Shown piece after piece: positions 1-8,895 of a DNA stretch of 64,000 bases. Under the pieces are notes generated by a model. It saw nothing but the letters and a program-made list of their open reading frames with translations, made no database searches and was not told the DNA's origin. Source of the DNA: JAJYSO01 sp964586655 (GTDB lineage Bacteria > Bacteroidota > Bacteroidia > Flavobacteriales > Flavobacteriaceae). Both the position numbers and the translations under genes were made by a program. The stretch spans positions 186,001-250,000 of the forward strand of contig CAZPGY010000001.1 of assembly GCA_964586655.1 (NCBI GenBank), written 5' to 3'. Every line of letters begins with the position of its first letter. The first letter of the stretch is position 1.

Positions 1-104
1 CTTTTCTTCATAAGTATTAGGCTTTGATTTGGTAGTACGGTATAATTTTTAGTAATTTTAATCGCTTTAAAAACAAAACGGATTATTCCGCTGAAAATTA
101 CAAA

Positions 105-728
105 ATGTTTCTCGAAAATACAGTAAATCAGGACAAACAATTTGGATGGATTGAAGTGATCTGTGGCAGTATGTTCTCCGGAAAGACCGAAGAATTGATT
201 CGTCGGTTAAAAAGAGCACGATTTGCCAAACAGAAAGTAGAGATATTCAAACCCGCCTTAGACACCCGTTATGACGAGGAGTTGGTCATTTCTCACGATG
301 CCAATGAAATTCGCTCTACTCCGGTGCCTGCAGCGGCCAATATCCCATTGCTGGCCGCTGATTGTGAAGTAGTGGGGATAGATGAAGCTCAATTTTTTGA
401 TGCGGAAATTGTAAGGGTTTGCAATGATTTGGCCAATCAAGGACTTCGAGTAGTGGTTGCCGGGCTGGATATGGATTTCCAGGGAAAGCCCTTTGGTCCC
501 ATGCCCAATTTGATGGCTACGGCCGAATATGTGACCAAGGTACATGCGGTGTGCACAAGAACGGGGAACTTGGCGCATTATAGCTATAGAAAATCCAGTC
601 GCTCCGAATTGGTCATGTTGGGAGAAACTGCGGAATATGAGCCTTTGAGTCGTGCTGCTTATTTTGAAGCTGTACATGCCCGTCAAGCCGATAAAACGAA
701 GGGGAATCAGAATTCGACAGATCAGTAA
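105..728 (+). CDS. tdk: Thymidine kinase (type II)
   Basis: The product phosphorylates thymidine to dTMP with ATP in the cytoplasmic pyrimidine salvage pathway. The P-loop GSMFSGKT lies at residues 21-28 and DEAQFF, with the catalytic Glu, at 93-98; the TGNLAHYSYR segment is the lasso region that holds the thymine. At 207 aa it has normal family length. The zinc-ribbon cysteines of most type II kinases are mostly missing: only one Cys is left in AVCTRTG, and the C-terminal Cys position reads LSRAAY. The ATG at 105 follows an A-rich leader. The next gene starts about 160 bases downstream behind its own promoter-like motif. The assignment is firm. Confidence 0.96.
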   Translation: MFLENTVNQDKQFGWIEVICGSMFSGKTEELIRRLKRARFAKQKVEIFKPALDTRYDEELVISHDANEIRSTPVPAAANIPLLAADCEVVGIDEAQFFDAEIVRVCNDLANQGLRVVVAGLDMDFQGKPFGPMPNLMATAEYVTKVHAVCTRTGNLAHYSYRKSSRSELVMLGETAEYEPLSRAAYFEAVHARQADKTKGNQNSTDQ

Positions 729-782
729 AATAAACCGAATCCTTTTGTTTACAGGACTTATCAGCTATTTGTCTTAAATCCC

Positions 783-812
783 TTGACCTTTGGGGGAGTT
801 GTTATAAATTTG
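783..812 (+). promoter_or_regulatory. Bacteroidota-type promoter of the DUF4271 gene
   Basis: TTG at 783-785 is followed, 19 bases later, by TAAATTTG at 805-812, which fits the -33 and TAnnTTTG -7 consensus. Transcription would start near 818, giving a leader of about 70 bases. Confidence 0.5.
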
Positions 813-890
813 CAATTTTATAATAGATTTTTACTTCAAACGTTTATATCAATTGGTATTGTTGCCTTAAAGCCCCCAACCTAAGTGCCC

Positions 891-1538
891 ATGTATGCCA
901 TTCCGAGAAATTTTGAAAGCCACGACTGGATTACCTTGATCTTGGTTGGAGTGCTGCTTTTTTTGGTGTTTGTTAAAAACCGATATCCGTACAAACTGTA
1001 CAACTTCTCTCGAATACTGAGTACCCCTAAATACTTTACGGAAAGTCATAAATCGCTCAGCGGATCCGGCTTATTTGAATTTTCCCTATTTATCATCCAG
1101 ATACTGCTCACGGCCCTCGGCCTTTATTTTTTAACGGTCGGACTGGAAATAGCCCAAGGCGGATTGTTGCTGTATGTCAAAATATTTTTGATTTATGGGG
1201 TTTTTATGGGCGGTAAATATTATTTCGAAAAAATTATTGGGGTAATCTTCTCTATAGAACGCTTTTTAAATACCTATTTGTTTTTTAAAGTGGCCTATAA
1301 AAACTTTTTAGCACTCTGTCTTTTTCCATTGCTTCTGATTCTAACTTACTTTTGGAAGGGGTCTGAATTTTTTTATAAAGTCATATTTATTTTGTTCGTT
1401 GCTGTTAACCTACTGAGTATCAGTAAATTTTATAAAAAACGAAAGCCTGAAATTTCTCAAAATTTGTTTTATTTTATTTTGTACCTTTGCACAATCGAAA
1501 TTGTACCTTATTTTATCCTCTATAAAATAATTGTATAA
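891..1538 (+). CDS. DUF4271 integral membrane protein
   Basis: About 215 aa with six or so strongly hydrophobic segments (for example LILVGVLLFLVFV near the N-terminus and NLFYFILYLCTIEIV near the C-terminus). It resembles the DUF4271 family found in Bacteroidota, whose function is unknown. A GTG two codons upstream (885) is also possible; I prefer the ATG at 891. It sits 31 bases before a hemD-like gene, an arrangement known from other Flavobacteriia, so the two are probably cotranscribed. The protein probably lies in the inner membrane; no catalytic motif can be seen. Confidence 0.8.
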   Translation: MYAIPRNFESHDWITLILVGVLLFLVFVKNRYPYKLYNFSRILSTPKYFTESHKSLSGSGLFEFSLFIIQILLTALGLYFLTVGLEIAQGGLLLYVKIFLIYGVFMGGKYYFEKIIGVIFSIERFLNTYLFFKVAYKNFLALCLFPLLLILTYFWKGSEFFYKVIFILFVAVNLLSISKFYKKRKPEISQNLFYFILYLCTIEIVPYFILYKIIV

Positions 1539-1569
1539 TTGAAATGTTGCTGAAAAAAAGGTCTTTCCT

Positions 1570-2319
1570 ATGAAAAAAGTAAAAACAATATTAATATCTC
1601 AGCCCGAGCCCAAAACCGACAATTCACCGTATAGCGAATTAATAGAAAAGCAAAAGGTAAAAGTAGATTTTGTTCCTTTCATTCATGTGGAAGGGGTATC
1701 GGCCAAACACGTACGCCGACAAAAAATTGATTTGTCCGACTATACGGCCATTATTATGACCAGCCGCAAAGCGGTTGATAATTTTTTTAGGATTGCGGAG
1801 GAGATGCGCTATGAAGTTCCGGTTTCCTTGAAGTATTTTTGTTTAAGTGAAGCGGTGGCTTATTACTTGCAAAAATATGTCGTTTATCGCAAACGTAAGA
1901 TTTATGTGGGTAAACGCACCATTCAAGACCTTGCGCCTACCTTAAAAAAATATAAAAAGGAACGCTTTTTACTGCCTTCTTCCAACATGCTGAAACCGGC
2001 GATTCCCAAACAGCTCAATAAATTGGGAATTGACTGGAAGCAAGGCGTGTTTTACAAGACTGTGGTCAGTGACTTGTCTCATTTAGAGCATGTTTTTTAT
2101 GACATCGTCGTCTTTTTTAGTCCGAGCGGAATCAAATCTTTATTTGAAAACTTCCCGGATTTTAAACAAAAAGATACGCGAATCGCTGTGTTTGGCAATT
2201 CGACTATCAAAGCCGCCGAACGACACGGCCTTGAGGTCAACATCAAAGCCCCCACGCCCGAAACACCTTCCATGACCATGGCGCTGGAAGAGTATATCAA
2301 AACGAGTAATAAAAAATAA
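1570..2319 (+). CDS. hemD: Uroporphyrinogen-III synthase family protein (first of two)
   Basis: The 249-aa protein has the two-lobed HEM4 pattern: MTSRKAVDNF in the first half, FFSPSGIKSLF in the second, and a terminal segment ending PTPETPSMTMALEEYI. Family members close hydroxymethylbilane to uroporphyrinogen III in haem synthesis. A second, more divergent HemD-like protein lies beside hemE and hemF at 56153, so which of the two is the main enzyme is not settled. In related genomes this copy, next to DUF4271, is conserved. A clear terminator follows the stop codon. Confidence 0.85.
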   Translation: MKKVKTILISQPEPKTDNSPYSELIEKQKVKVDFVPFIHVEGVSAKHVRRQKIDLSDYTAIIMTSRKAVDNFFRIAEEMRYEVPVSLKYFCLSEAVAYYLQKYVVYRKRKIYVGKRTIQDLAPTLKKYKKERFLLPSSNMLKPAIPKQLNKLGIDWKQGVFYKTVVSDLSHLEHVFYDIVVFFSPSGIKSLFENFPDFKQKDTRIAVFGNSTIKAAERHGLEVNIKAPTPETPSMTMALEEYIKTSNKK

Positions 2320-2337
2320 GGAATCCTGAAAACCCCG

Positions 2338-2362
2338 ACCCGGAAGCTTTCCGGGTTTTTTT
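2338..2362 (+). terminator. Rho-independent terminator after hemD
   Basis: An 8-bp perfect stem, ACCCGGAA (2338-2345) pairing with TTCCGGGT (2349-2356) around a 3-base loop, runs into a T tract to 2362. It ends the DUF4271-hemD transcript. Confidence 0.85.
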
Positions 2363-2942
2363 ATGTCCTTTTAATTTTTATTTAGTCATTCCTTAAAAGC
2401 TAAATCCCAAACCGTTGATAATTAGAGGTGTATTACTGGAAAGTTGGTGTTCTATAAGAGCTTAAATTGAAAGGATAGTACGAACAACCCTTAAGGGTTA
2501 TACAGACTCTAATCTTCTATTAAAATTATAAATCCCTGCTTAAAAGCTATGGCTGCGTCCGTGCTTTTTGCCTTGATATTTGAAGTTTATCTAATAAATC
2601 TTCAGTCCGGTTTATAAATCGCTTTCCTATAAAATTTATCCTAAAATCTTTGGCCTTTACCGGTAACTATTCAGCCAAGTTTTAAAGTCCCCTTGTTTTA
2701 CCCAACCCTCCTCCTGCGGCGGACACGGTAAAGGCAGCCAAGGGGGTTTCAGGTCTTTCGCCCTTTAAAAGAAGCAAAAAAAGAAAATTCCATCATCATT
2801 ATATTCAAATATTTAATTTAACATCGTACAAGTCTAAAAGTCAAAGTAGAAGTAAAAAACATCCACAAATATAATTTTATAGTTTTCTAACACGTTATAC
2901 CTAAATAGCAGATCAATCAATTTGACATTAATACAAACAAGC
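2363..2942. other. Non-coding stretch between hemD and tviB
   Basis: No credible gene was found. The stretch is AT-rich apart from 2699-2735, which is the reverse complement of the conserved tail of repeat module R1 (the part containing CCGCCGCAGGAGGAGG). It is the only copy of this module seen on the minus strand. No clear promoter for tviB was recognised. Confidence 0.6.
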
Positions 2943-4238
2943 ATGACTAAAAATACACCAAAAATTGCCCTTATTGGCCTCGGTTATGTCGGCCTGCCCT
3001 TGGCCGTCGAATTCGGTAAAAAATATGAAGTCTTGGGATTTGATATCAATCCTGATCGCGTAAAGGAACTCGCTGCAGGGAAAGACAGCACTCAAGAAGC
3101 TGATTTAAACGATTTGAATCGGGTGATTGCGGCCCAAAAGCAAGCACAAGGACACGGTCTCCATTTTTCGGCTGAGGAAGAAGATTTGAAGGCTTACAAT
3201 ACCTATATCGTGACAGTGCCCACGCCTATTGACGATTTTAAAAGTCCGGATTTGCGTCCCCTTTTGAAAGCTACGGAAATGCTGGGTAAGGTGTTGAAGA
3301 AAAACGATTTGGTGATTTATGAATCTACCGTATATCCGGGCTGCACCGAGGAGGACTGTGTTCCGGTGTTGGAGCGTACCAGCGGACTGCAGTTTAATAA
3401 AGATTTTTTCTGCGGCTACTCTCCCGAGCGGATCAATCCGGGGGATAAAAAGAATACGCTGACCAAAATTAAAAAAGTCACCAGCGGCTCCACCCCGGAA
3501 ATTGCCGAACAAGTGGACCAACTTTATAAAAGTATTATCACCGCCGGCACGCATAAGGCGCCGAGCATGAAAGTGGCGGAAGCCTCCAAAGCAATTGAAA
3601 ATGCGCAGCGCGATGTGAACATCTCTTTTGTCAATGAGCTCGCTTTGATTTTTGACCGGGTGGGCATCGATACGAATGACGTGATTGAAGCCGCGGCCAC
3701 CAAATGGAATTTTTTAAAGTTTAAACCCGGACTCGTCGGCGGGCATTGTATTGGGGTGGATCCGTACTATTTGGCACAAAAAGCCAAAACCTTGGGCTAT
3801 CATCCCGAAGTCATTCTTTCCGGACGTCGTGTCAACGATGAGATGGGCGCCTTTGTCGCTTCCAAGACCATCAAGCTGATGATCAGGAGAGACCTGCATA
3901 TCAAGGGCTCCAATGTGTTGATTTTAGGCGTCACTTTCAAAGAAAATTGTCCGGATATTCGCAACACCAAGGTGGTGGATATTTATAGAGAATTGCAACA
4001 ATTTGGCGTCAATGTGGAAGTCTATGACCCCTGGGCAGACCGACAAGAGGTACAACAAGAATTGGGGGTTGAATTGCTCAAAGAACTTTATTTCTCCAAA
4101 AAATACCAAGCGGTGATTTTGGCCACTGCTCATCACGAGTTTTTAGACCTCGATATGAGCACGCTGACGGCGAACAACGGCGTGGTGTTTGACACCAAAG
4201 CCTGCCTGGATCGCGATGTGGTCGATGGGCGGCTGTAA
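2943..4238 (+). CDS. tviB: UDP-N-acetylhexosamine 6-dehydrogenase (TviB/WbpO family)
   Basis: This nucleotide-sugar dehydrogenase oxidises C6 of a UDP-HexNAc to the uronic acid with two NAD+, supplying UDP-GalNAcA/GlcNAcA-type precursors for surface polysaccharide. The N-terminal Rossmann motif is GLGYVGLPLAVEFG. The active-site Cys lies in GGHCIGVDPYYL, and the TviB-like signatures YESTVYPG, GYSPERINPGDK and LGVTFKENCPDIRNT are all present. I start at the ATG at 2943 rather than the in-frame TTG at 2922, because the Rossmann strand then begins within ten residues, as is usual. UDP- rather than GDP-sugar use is inferred from the family; the exact HexNAc epimer is not known. Confidence 0.9.
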   Translation: MTKNTPKIALIGLGYVGLPLAVEFGKKYEVLGFDINPDRVKELAAGKDSTQEADLNDLNRVIAAQKQAQGHGLHFSAEEEDLKAYNTYIVTVPTPIDDFKSPDLRPLLKATEMLGKVLKKNDLVIYESTVYPGCTEEDCVPVLERTSGLQFNKDFFCGYSPERINPGDKKNTLTKIKKVTSGSTPEIAEQVDQLYKSIITAGTHKAPSMKVAEASKAIENAQRDVNISFVNELALIFDRVGIDTNDVIEAAATKWNFLKFKPGLVGGHCIGVDPYYLAQKAKTLGYHPEVILSGRRVNDEMGAFVASKTIKLMIRRDLHIKGSNVLILGVTFKENCPDIRNTKVVDIYRELQQFGVNVEVYDPWADRQEVQQELGVELLKELYFSKKYQAVILATAHHEFLDLDMSTLTANNGVVFDTKACLDRDVVDGRL

Positions 4239-5690
4239 GCGGATGTCAAAATAAACCATTATGGATTGAAAGGCCAATTTTAAAGTAGCCACGAATGACA
4301 CAAATTCACACGAATTGTTTTGTGCGAATAACAGGCTTGTTAAGGAGCGACTAAATAAGAAACGGTATGATAGGCTATAGGCTGTGTTCAGTAAGTTAGT
4401 ATTCGATAAATCTGTATTCAATCAGTACACAGAACACGGAAAAACAGCCAGCAAACCCCCAACCGAAAAAGCTTTACCCCCTGACCCCCTAAAGGGGGGA
4501 CCGGCTTTTTCTGCATAGATTGAGTGTTTTTGCTCCCTTTGGGGTTGGGGTAAACAAAAATACGGTGCTTTTCCGGCTCCCTTTATCCACATCCGCCGCA
4601 GAAATGGGGTTGGAGAAAAACAAAAAAACAGTATCGAAGTTAGAATTTCCCAACACAGCCCCCCAACCGAAAAAGCTACCCCCTAACCCCCTAAAGGGGG
4701 GACCGGCTTTTTCTGCGCTAAAGAAATGATTTCTCCGCTCTCTTTACCGTGTTCATCGCAGGAGGAGAGCCGGGGCAAAACGAGAAAACGGCATCGAAGT
4801 CAGATTTTCCCAACACACTCCCCCAACCAACCAAAAAGTCACTGCGCACCCTGCCAATCCCTTCAACACAACCCCCCAATCAAAAGGTCACTGCGCACCC
4901 TGCCAATCCCTTCAACACAACCCCCCAACCAAAAAGTCACTGCGCACCCCGTTGCGCAGTCGGTGCTATTCTTGATCAATTTTGTTGGCGATTTGGTTGT
5001 TTCCTTAAACCCGTTCTCGATACAAAATTAAAGGGCTTCCGCTGTGCTGCATCCCCTCAATTTCACTCGAACTGACGAGAGGATTTTAATAACATACTGC
5101 GTCATCTCGAGTGAATTTTTTGCGTAGGCACGAAGCGAAAAATTTGTATCGAGAGGTGATGTTCACTTATTTGGATCGTTGTTTCCTTAACTCCGTTCTC
5201 GATACAAAATTAAGGGGCTTCCGCTGCGCTGCATCCCCTTAATTTCACTCGAACTGACGGAGGGAATTCTAATAACATACTGCGTCATCTTGATGCTGAA
5301 TAAATCCCCAATAACTTGTCATGCTGGACAAACGGAGCCGATAGGCGGAGAGCGATTCAGCATCTCGTGTATCAAAGAATGAACGCTAATCTATAACGGG
5401 ATGAGATTCTGAATAAATTCTTCCTCCGTCAGAATTTTCCAGAATGACAGGAAAAAGGGGGCAGGTTTGTTCAGCCAGAGAAGCTAAGGCAGTAGTTTTT
5501 CGGCTTCCTTTATCCACATCCGCCGCAGGAGGAGGGGCAGGGTAAAGCAGGGAAGGCCAAAATAGACAAGAAAAAACTTGCCTTCTGTAAGTTTGGGTGA
5601 AACGGGAATACAGCCGACTCTTCCTGCTACTTAGGGCAAGCAACCGGCAACTGAAATATTTTACGGTCATACCTGTAAAAATAATTAAAT
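4239..5690 (+). repeat. Repeat island 1 (R1-R1-R2x3-R3-R3-R4-R1 tail)
   Basis: No gene here. R1 hairpins lie at 4463-4514 and 4667-4715, each followed by the CCGCCGCAGGAGG-type tail or a variant of it. R2 comes as units about 49 bases apart (starts near 4838, 4887 and 4936). R3 palindromic elements lie at about 5011-5083 and 5193-5261 with an R3 hairpin (TCGAGTGAA.../...TTTGTATCGA) at about 5100-5163. R4 covers about 5281-5480, and a second R1 tail about 5505-5560. All modules read in the plus direction. Open frames across this stretch are low-complexity translations of the repeats and are not called as genes. Confidence 0.85.
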
Positions 5691-5729
5691 AAAAAATGTT
5701 TTTATGGTTATAACCCTAAATAAAATCAT

Positions 5730-5737
5730 TATCTTTG
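5730..5737 (+). promoter_or_regulatory. -7 motif of the ATPase gene at 5755
   Basis: TATCTTTG matches TAnnTTTG. Transcription would start near 5743, leaving a leader of about a dozen bases before the TTG start. No good -33 TTTG was seen at the expected distance. Confidence 0.45.
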
Positions 5738-5754
5738 TCTAAAAACCTTAAAGC

Positions 5755-6969
5755 TTGATCTCAAGACCGCTTTACATAAAACAATTGGTTCCTTTTATCG
5801 ATAAACCGCAGGTGAAGATACTGACCGGCATTCGACGCTCCGGGAAATCGACAATATTAGGCTTGTTGCAAAAGCAATTGATAGAAAGTGGTATTGCACC
5901 GGAACAAATTCTGGTCATGAACTTTGAAAGTTTTGCTTATGCTGATTTTAAGACCGCCAAAAGCCTGTACGAATATGTTAAGGATAAAATTGAAAACGGA
6001 CAAAAATATTATCTGCTGCTGGATGAAATACAAGAGGTCGAGCAATGGGAAAAAGCCATCAATTCTTTTTTGGTGGATTTTGAGGTAGATATTTATCTCA
6101 CCGGTTCCAATTCCCATTTGCTTTCTTCAGAGCTGTCCACGTTTTTGGCAGGACGTTATGTACAAATCCCCATTTTTACATTGTCCTACAAAGAATACCT
6201 CGATTTTGAGAAAGAAAAATTTCTTGAGCAGAAAAATGATCAGGGCGACTTTGAGCGCTATTTGCGCATGGGAGGCTTTCCGGTAATTCACACACAAGAT
6301 TACGACGCCGAATCTGCTTATAAAGTGGTCCGTGACATCTATTCTTCCGTTATTTTGAGAGACACGGTACAACGCCACAACATCAGGGACATTGAGCTTT
6401 TGGAAAGAGTACTACGCTATGCATTTGACAATATTGGCAATACGTTTTCGGGAAAGAATATAGCCGATTATTTTAAAAGCCAACAACGCAAAGTAGATAT
6501 CAACACCATATACAATTACCTGACTGCATTAGAAAGTGCCTTTGTGCTCTATCGCGTTTCGAGATATGATATTAAGGGAAGAGAAATATTAAAAACCATG
6601 GAAAAATTTTATGTGGGCGATTTGTCCCTGATTTATGCCACCATGGGGTATCGCGACCGAATGATAAGTGGAATGCTGGAAAATATCGTGTTTTTGGAAC
6701 TGAAAAGAAGAGGCTACCAGGTCTATATAGGAAAATTAGGCACGAAGGAAATTGACTTTATCGCCGAAAAAGCCGGAGGAAAATTATATATTCAGGTGGC
6801 TTATAAGTTAGCAGGTGAAGAAACCGTAAATAGGGAGTTTCAGCCTTTGCTGGCCATTCGAGATCAATACCCAAAATACGTGATTACAATGGACAATTTC
6901 TGGGAAGACGCTATTCAAGGCGTACAACACCGATACATCACCGATTTTTTGGAAGCAAAATCTTGGTAG
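5755..6969 (+). CDS. AAA-type ATPase with DUF4143 C-terminal domain
   Basis: The 404-aa protein has Walker A GIRRSGKST (25-33), Walker B LLLDEIQEV (87-95), a sensor-like LTGSNSHLL, and a C-terminal DUF4143 region with GMLENIVFLELKRRG and EIDFIAEKAGG. The last part has the layout of a PD-(D/E)XK nuclease-like fold, but the E-x-K position reads QVAYK, so cleavage activity is doubtful. The TTG start at 5755 is chosen because family members begin with a similar MI-R-x-L-Y segment and a -7 motif lies 18 bases upstream. Family members are widespread orphan ATPases of unknown role. It stands alone between repeat islands 1 and 2 and resembles the protein at 27996. Confidence 0.85.
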   Translation: MISRPLYIKQLVPFIDKPQVKILTGIRRSGKSTILGLLQKQLIESGIAPEQILVMNFESFAYADFKTAKSLYEYVKDKIENGQKYYLLLDEIQEVEQWEKAINSFLVDFEVDIYLTGSNSHLLSSELSTFLAGRYVQIPIFTLSYKEYLDFEKEKFLEQKNDQGDFERYLRMGGFPVIHTQDYDAESAYKVVRDIYSSVILRDTVQRHNIRDIELLERVLRYAFDNIGNTFSGKNIADYFKSQQRKVDINTIYNYLTALESAFVLYRVSRYDIKGREILKTMEKFYVGDLSLIYATMGYRDRMISGMLENIVFLELKRRGYQVYIGKLGTKEIDFIAEKAGGKLYIQVAYKLAGEETVNREFQPLLAIRDQYPKYVITMDNFWEDAIQGVQHRYITDFLEAKSW

Positions 6970-7079
6970 CTCCGTATTCTGTAAGCCCGTATTCGGTAAA
7001 TCATATACAGGATGCAGAAAACAGACAACGGAGCCTTCGCCTCACTTGAGGCAAGTAACCGACAACCGGGAGCCAAAAA
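6970..7079. other. Spacer before the DUF559 cassette
   Basis: Short non-coding spacer with simple CGTATTCNGTAA-type duplications (6973-7000). It leads into the R1 repeat. Confidence 0.4.
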
Positions 7080-7200
7080 CCGAAAAAGCTACCCCCTGAC
7101 CCCCTAAAGGGGGAACCGGCTTTTTCTGCATAAATTGAGTATTTTTGCTTTCTTTATCCACATCCGCCGCAGGAGGAGGGTTGAGGTAAAACGGAGAAGC
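7080..7200 (+). repeat. R1 repeat, left copy flanking the DUF559 gene
   Basis: Full R1 module: a hairpin of AAAAAGC/GCTTTTT arms around CCCCCT...AGGGGG, then ATAAATTGAGTATTTTTGC and the tail with CATCCGCCGCAGGAGGAGG. It is a near-identical direct repeat of 7638-7758. Confidence 0.9.
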
Positions 7201-7234
7201 AGTGCGAAGCTAAAATCACAATAAAACTAAAATA

Positions 7235-7639
7235 ATGTCTAAGAAACATCCTTATCACGATGATAGTATGTGGAAAGGAGCACCGCCAGAAAACTTTGCT
7301 AAAGCGAAGGACTTAAGGAAAAATACGACTGAAGCTGAGAAAGCCTTGTGGGAAAAGTTAAAACAAAAACAATTAGGAGGTTATAAGTTTAGAAGGCAAC
7401 ACCCTATTCATAAATTCATAGTAGATTTTTACTGTCATAAATTAAAATTAGTCGTTGAAGTTGATGGCGGATATCACAATGAGCCGGAACAAAGGGGAAA
7501 AGATAAAAAGCGTACTGAATTATTGGAATCCCAAGGTGTAAAAGTAATCCGGTTTTCAAATGATGACGTTTTAAAAAGGATTAGTGATGTAATTGAAAAG
7601 ATTAAAAAGGAAATTACACAAATAATAAATAATACATGA
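7235..7639 (+). CDS. DUF559 endonuclease-domain protein
   Basis: The 134-aa protein belongs to the DUF559 family, related to the very-short-patch repair (Vsr) and PD-(D/E)XK nuclease fold. Recognisable segments are NTTEAEKALWEKLK, GYKFRRQHPI, FIVDFYCHKLKLVVEVDGG (putative metal-binding D and E) and the end segment VKVIRFSNDDV. The family is presumed to cut DNA, but the biological role is unknown. The gene occupies a unit of about 437 bases bounded on both sides by near-identical 120-base R1 repeats, and its TGA stop overlaps the first bases of the right-hand repeat. It has no partner gene and separates the ATPase from rfbB. Confidence 0.88.
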   Translation: MSKKHPYHDDSMWKGAPPENFAKAKDLRKNTTEAEKALWEKLKQKQLGGYKFRRQHPIHKFIVDFYCHKLKLVVEVDGGYHNEPEQRGKDKKRTELLESQGVKVIRFSNDDVLKRISDVIEKIKKEITQIINNT

Positions 7640-7758
7640 AAAAGCTTTACCCCCTAACCCCCTAAAGGGGGAACCGGCTTTTTCTGTATAAATTGAGTAT
7701 TTTTGCTTTCTTTATCCACATCCGCCGCAGGAGGAGGGGCGGGGTAAAACGGAGAAGC
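7638..7758 (+). repeat. R1 repeat, right copy flanking the DUF559 gene
   Basis: Direct repeat of 7080-7200 with only scattered differences (for example CCCCTAACC for CCCCTGACC, and TGTATAAATT for TGCATAAATT). The stop codon of the DUF559 gene lies at its left edge. Confidence 0.9.
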
Positions 7759-7800
7759 GGAATACAGAAAACCGACAGCAGCATAAATAAAAATTAAACC

Positions 7801-8856
7801 ATGAACACCATTATCATCACCGGAGGTGCCGGATTTATCGGATCGCATGTGGTACGAGAATTTGTCAATAAGTATCCGGAAACCCGAATTGTCAACCTCG
7901 ATGCCTTGACCTATGCCGGGAATTTGGAAAACCTGAAGGATGTTGAACAAAAATCCAATTATACGTTTGAAAAAGTGGACATCACAGAATACCAACGCGT
8001 ATTGGAAGTCTTCCAAAAATACCAGCCCAAAGGCGTTATTCACTTAGCCGCCGAATCACACGTCGATCGTTCTATCTCAGATCCTACGGCTTTTGTGAAA
8101 GCCAATGTGTTGGGAACCGTTAATTTATTAAATGCGGCTCGTGAAATTTGGAAGGGCGATTTTGAAGATAAGCGCTTTCATCAAGTTTCTACCGATGAGG
8201 TGTATGGCGCTTTAGGAGCTACCGGTTTGTTTACCGAAGAAACCGCTTATGACCCACATTCGCCTTATTCGGCCTCAAAAGCGTCGGCTGATCACTTTGT
8301 GCGGGCTTATCGCGATACGTATGGCTTACCGGTTGTGTTGACGAATTGCTCCAATAATTACGGTCCGAACCACTTTCCCGAAAAACTAATTCCGCTGTGT
8401 ATTCACAATATTTTGAACAATAAGCCACTGCCGATCTATGGCGATGGAAAATACACCCGCGATTGGTTGTATGTGGTCGATCACGCTAAGGCGATTGATT
8501 TGGTTTTTCATCAAGGGAAAGACGGCGAAGCCTATAATATCGGGGGATTTAACGAGTGGGCCAATATCGACTTAGTCAAAGAACTCTGTCGTCAAATGGA
8601 TGAGAAATTAGGACGCGATCCCGGTACTTCCGAGCAACTCATTACTTTTGTAAAAGACCGCCCGGGACACGATTTGCGTTACGCTATCGATGCCACAAAA
8701 GCCAACACCGAACTCGGTTATAAACCCTCGGTGACCTTTGAAGAGGGATTAGCCAAAACCATTGACTGGTATCTAAACAATAAAGAATGGCTGAACAACG
8801 TCACCAGCGGCGCGTATCAGGAGTACTATGAGAAAATGTATGATAATGCGAATTAA
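7801..8856 (+). CDS. rfbB: dTDP-glucose 4,6-dehydratase
   Basis: This NAD-dependent short-chain enzyme converts dTDP-glucose to dTDP-4-keto-6-deoxyglucose, the branch point for rhamnose and other deoxysugars. It has the Rossmann motif GGAGFIGSHVV, the active-site loop STDEVYGALG, the catalytic YSASKASADHF and the substrate motif NNYGPNHFPEKLIPL. At 351 aa it is full length. rfbA follows 480 bases later, with a GxxExxY gene inserted between them; rfbC and rfbD are not in the window. The stop codon overlaps the first of the short ATGCGAATTA repeats that flank the inserted gene. Confidence 0.96.
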   Translation: MNTIIITGGAGFIGSHVVREFVNKYPETRIVNLDALTYAGNLENLKDVEQKSNYTFEKVDITEYQRVLEVFQKYQPKGVIHLAAESHVDRSISDPTAFVKANVLGTVNLLNAAREIWKGDFEDKRFHQVSTDEVYGALGATGLFTEETAYDPHSPYSASKASADHFVRAYRDTYGLPVVLTNCSNNYGPNHFPEKLIPLCIHNILNNKPLPIYGDGKYTRDWLYVVDHAKAIDLVFHQGKDGEAYNIGGFNEWANIDLVKELCRQMDEKLGRDPGTSEQLITFVKDRPGHDLRYAIDATKANTELGYKPSVTFEEGLAKTIDWYLNNKEWLNNVTSGAYQEYYEKMYDNAN

Positions 8857-8874
8857 ACGAATGTATGCGAATTA
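8846..8874 (+). repeat. Left arm of inverted short repeats around the GxxExxY gene
   Basis: Two copies of ATGCGAATTA lie at 8846-8855 and 8865-8874. They are the inverted complement of the TAATTCGCAT copies downstream of the gene at 9282-9330. Confidence 0.8.
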
Positions 8875-8895
8875 GGCGAATGAAATGAATTGAGT

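Noticed and set aside
4838..4985. Short repeats with regular 49-base spacing, like a CRISPR array
   Set aside because: The whole unit is conserved, including what would be spacer, and only two or three units occur per site. There are no cas genes. It is a tandem repeat.
4520..5075. Open frames of 60-110 codons in the repeat islands (also at 10220-10561, 27195-27419, 30691-30888)
   Set aside because: They translate the repeat modules (KVTAHPANPFNTTPQ-like peptides), occur in several frames at once and have no start context. They are artefacts.
5755..6969. Reading the DUF4143 ATPases as toxin-antitoxin or restriction systems
   Set aside because: No methyltransferase, antitoxin or partner gene is adjacent, and the nuclease-like E-x-K is incomplete.
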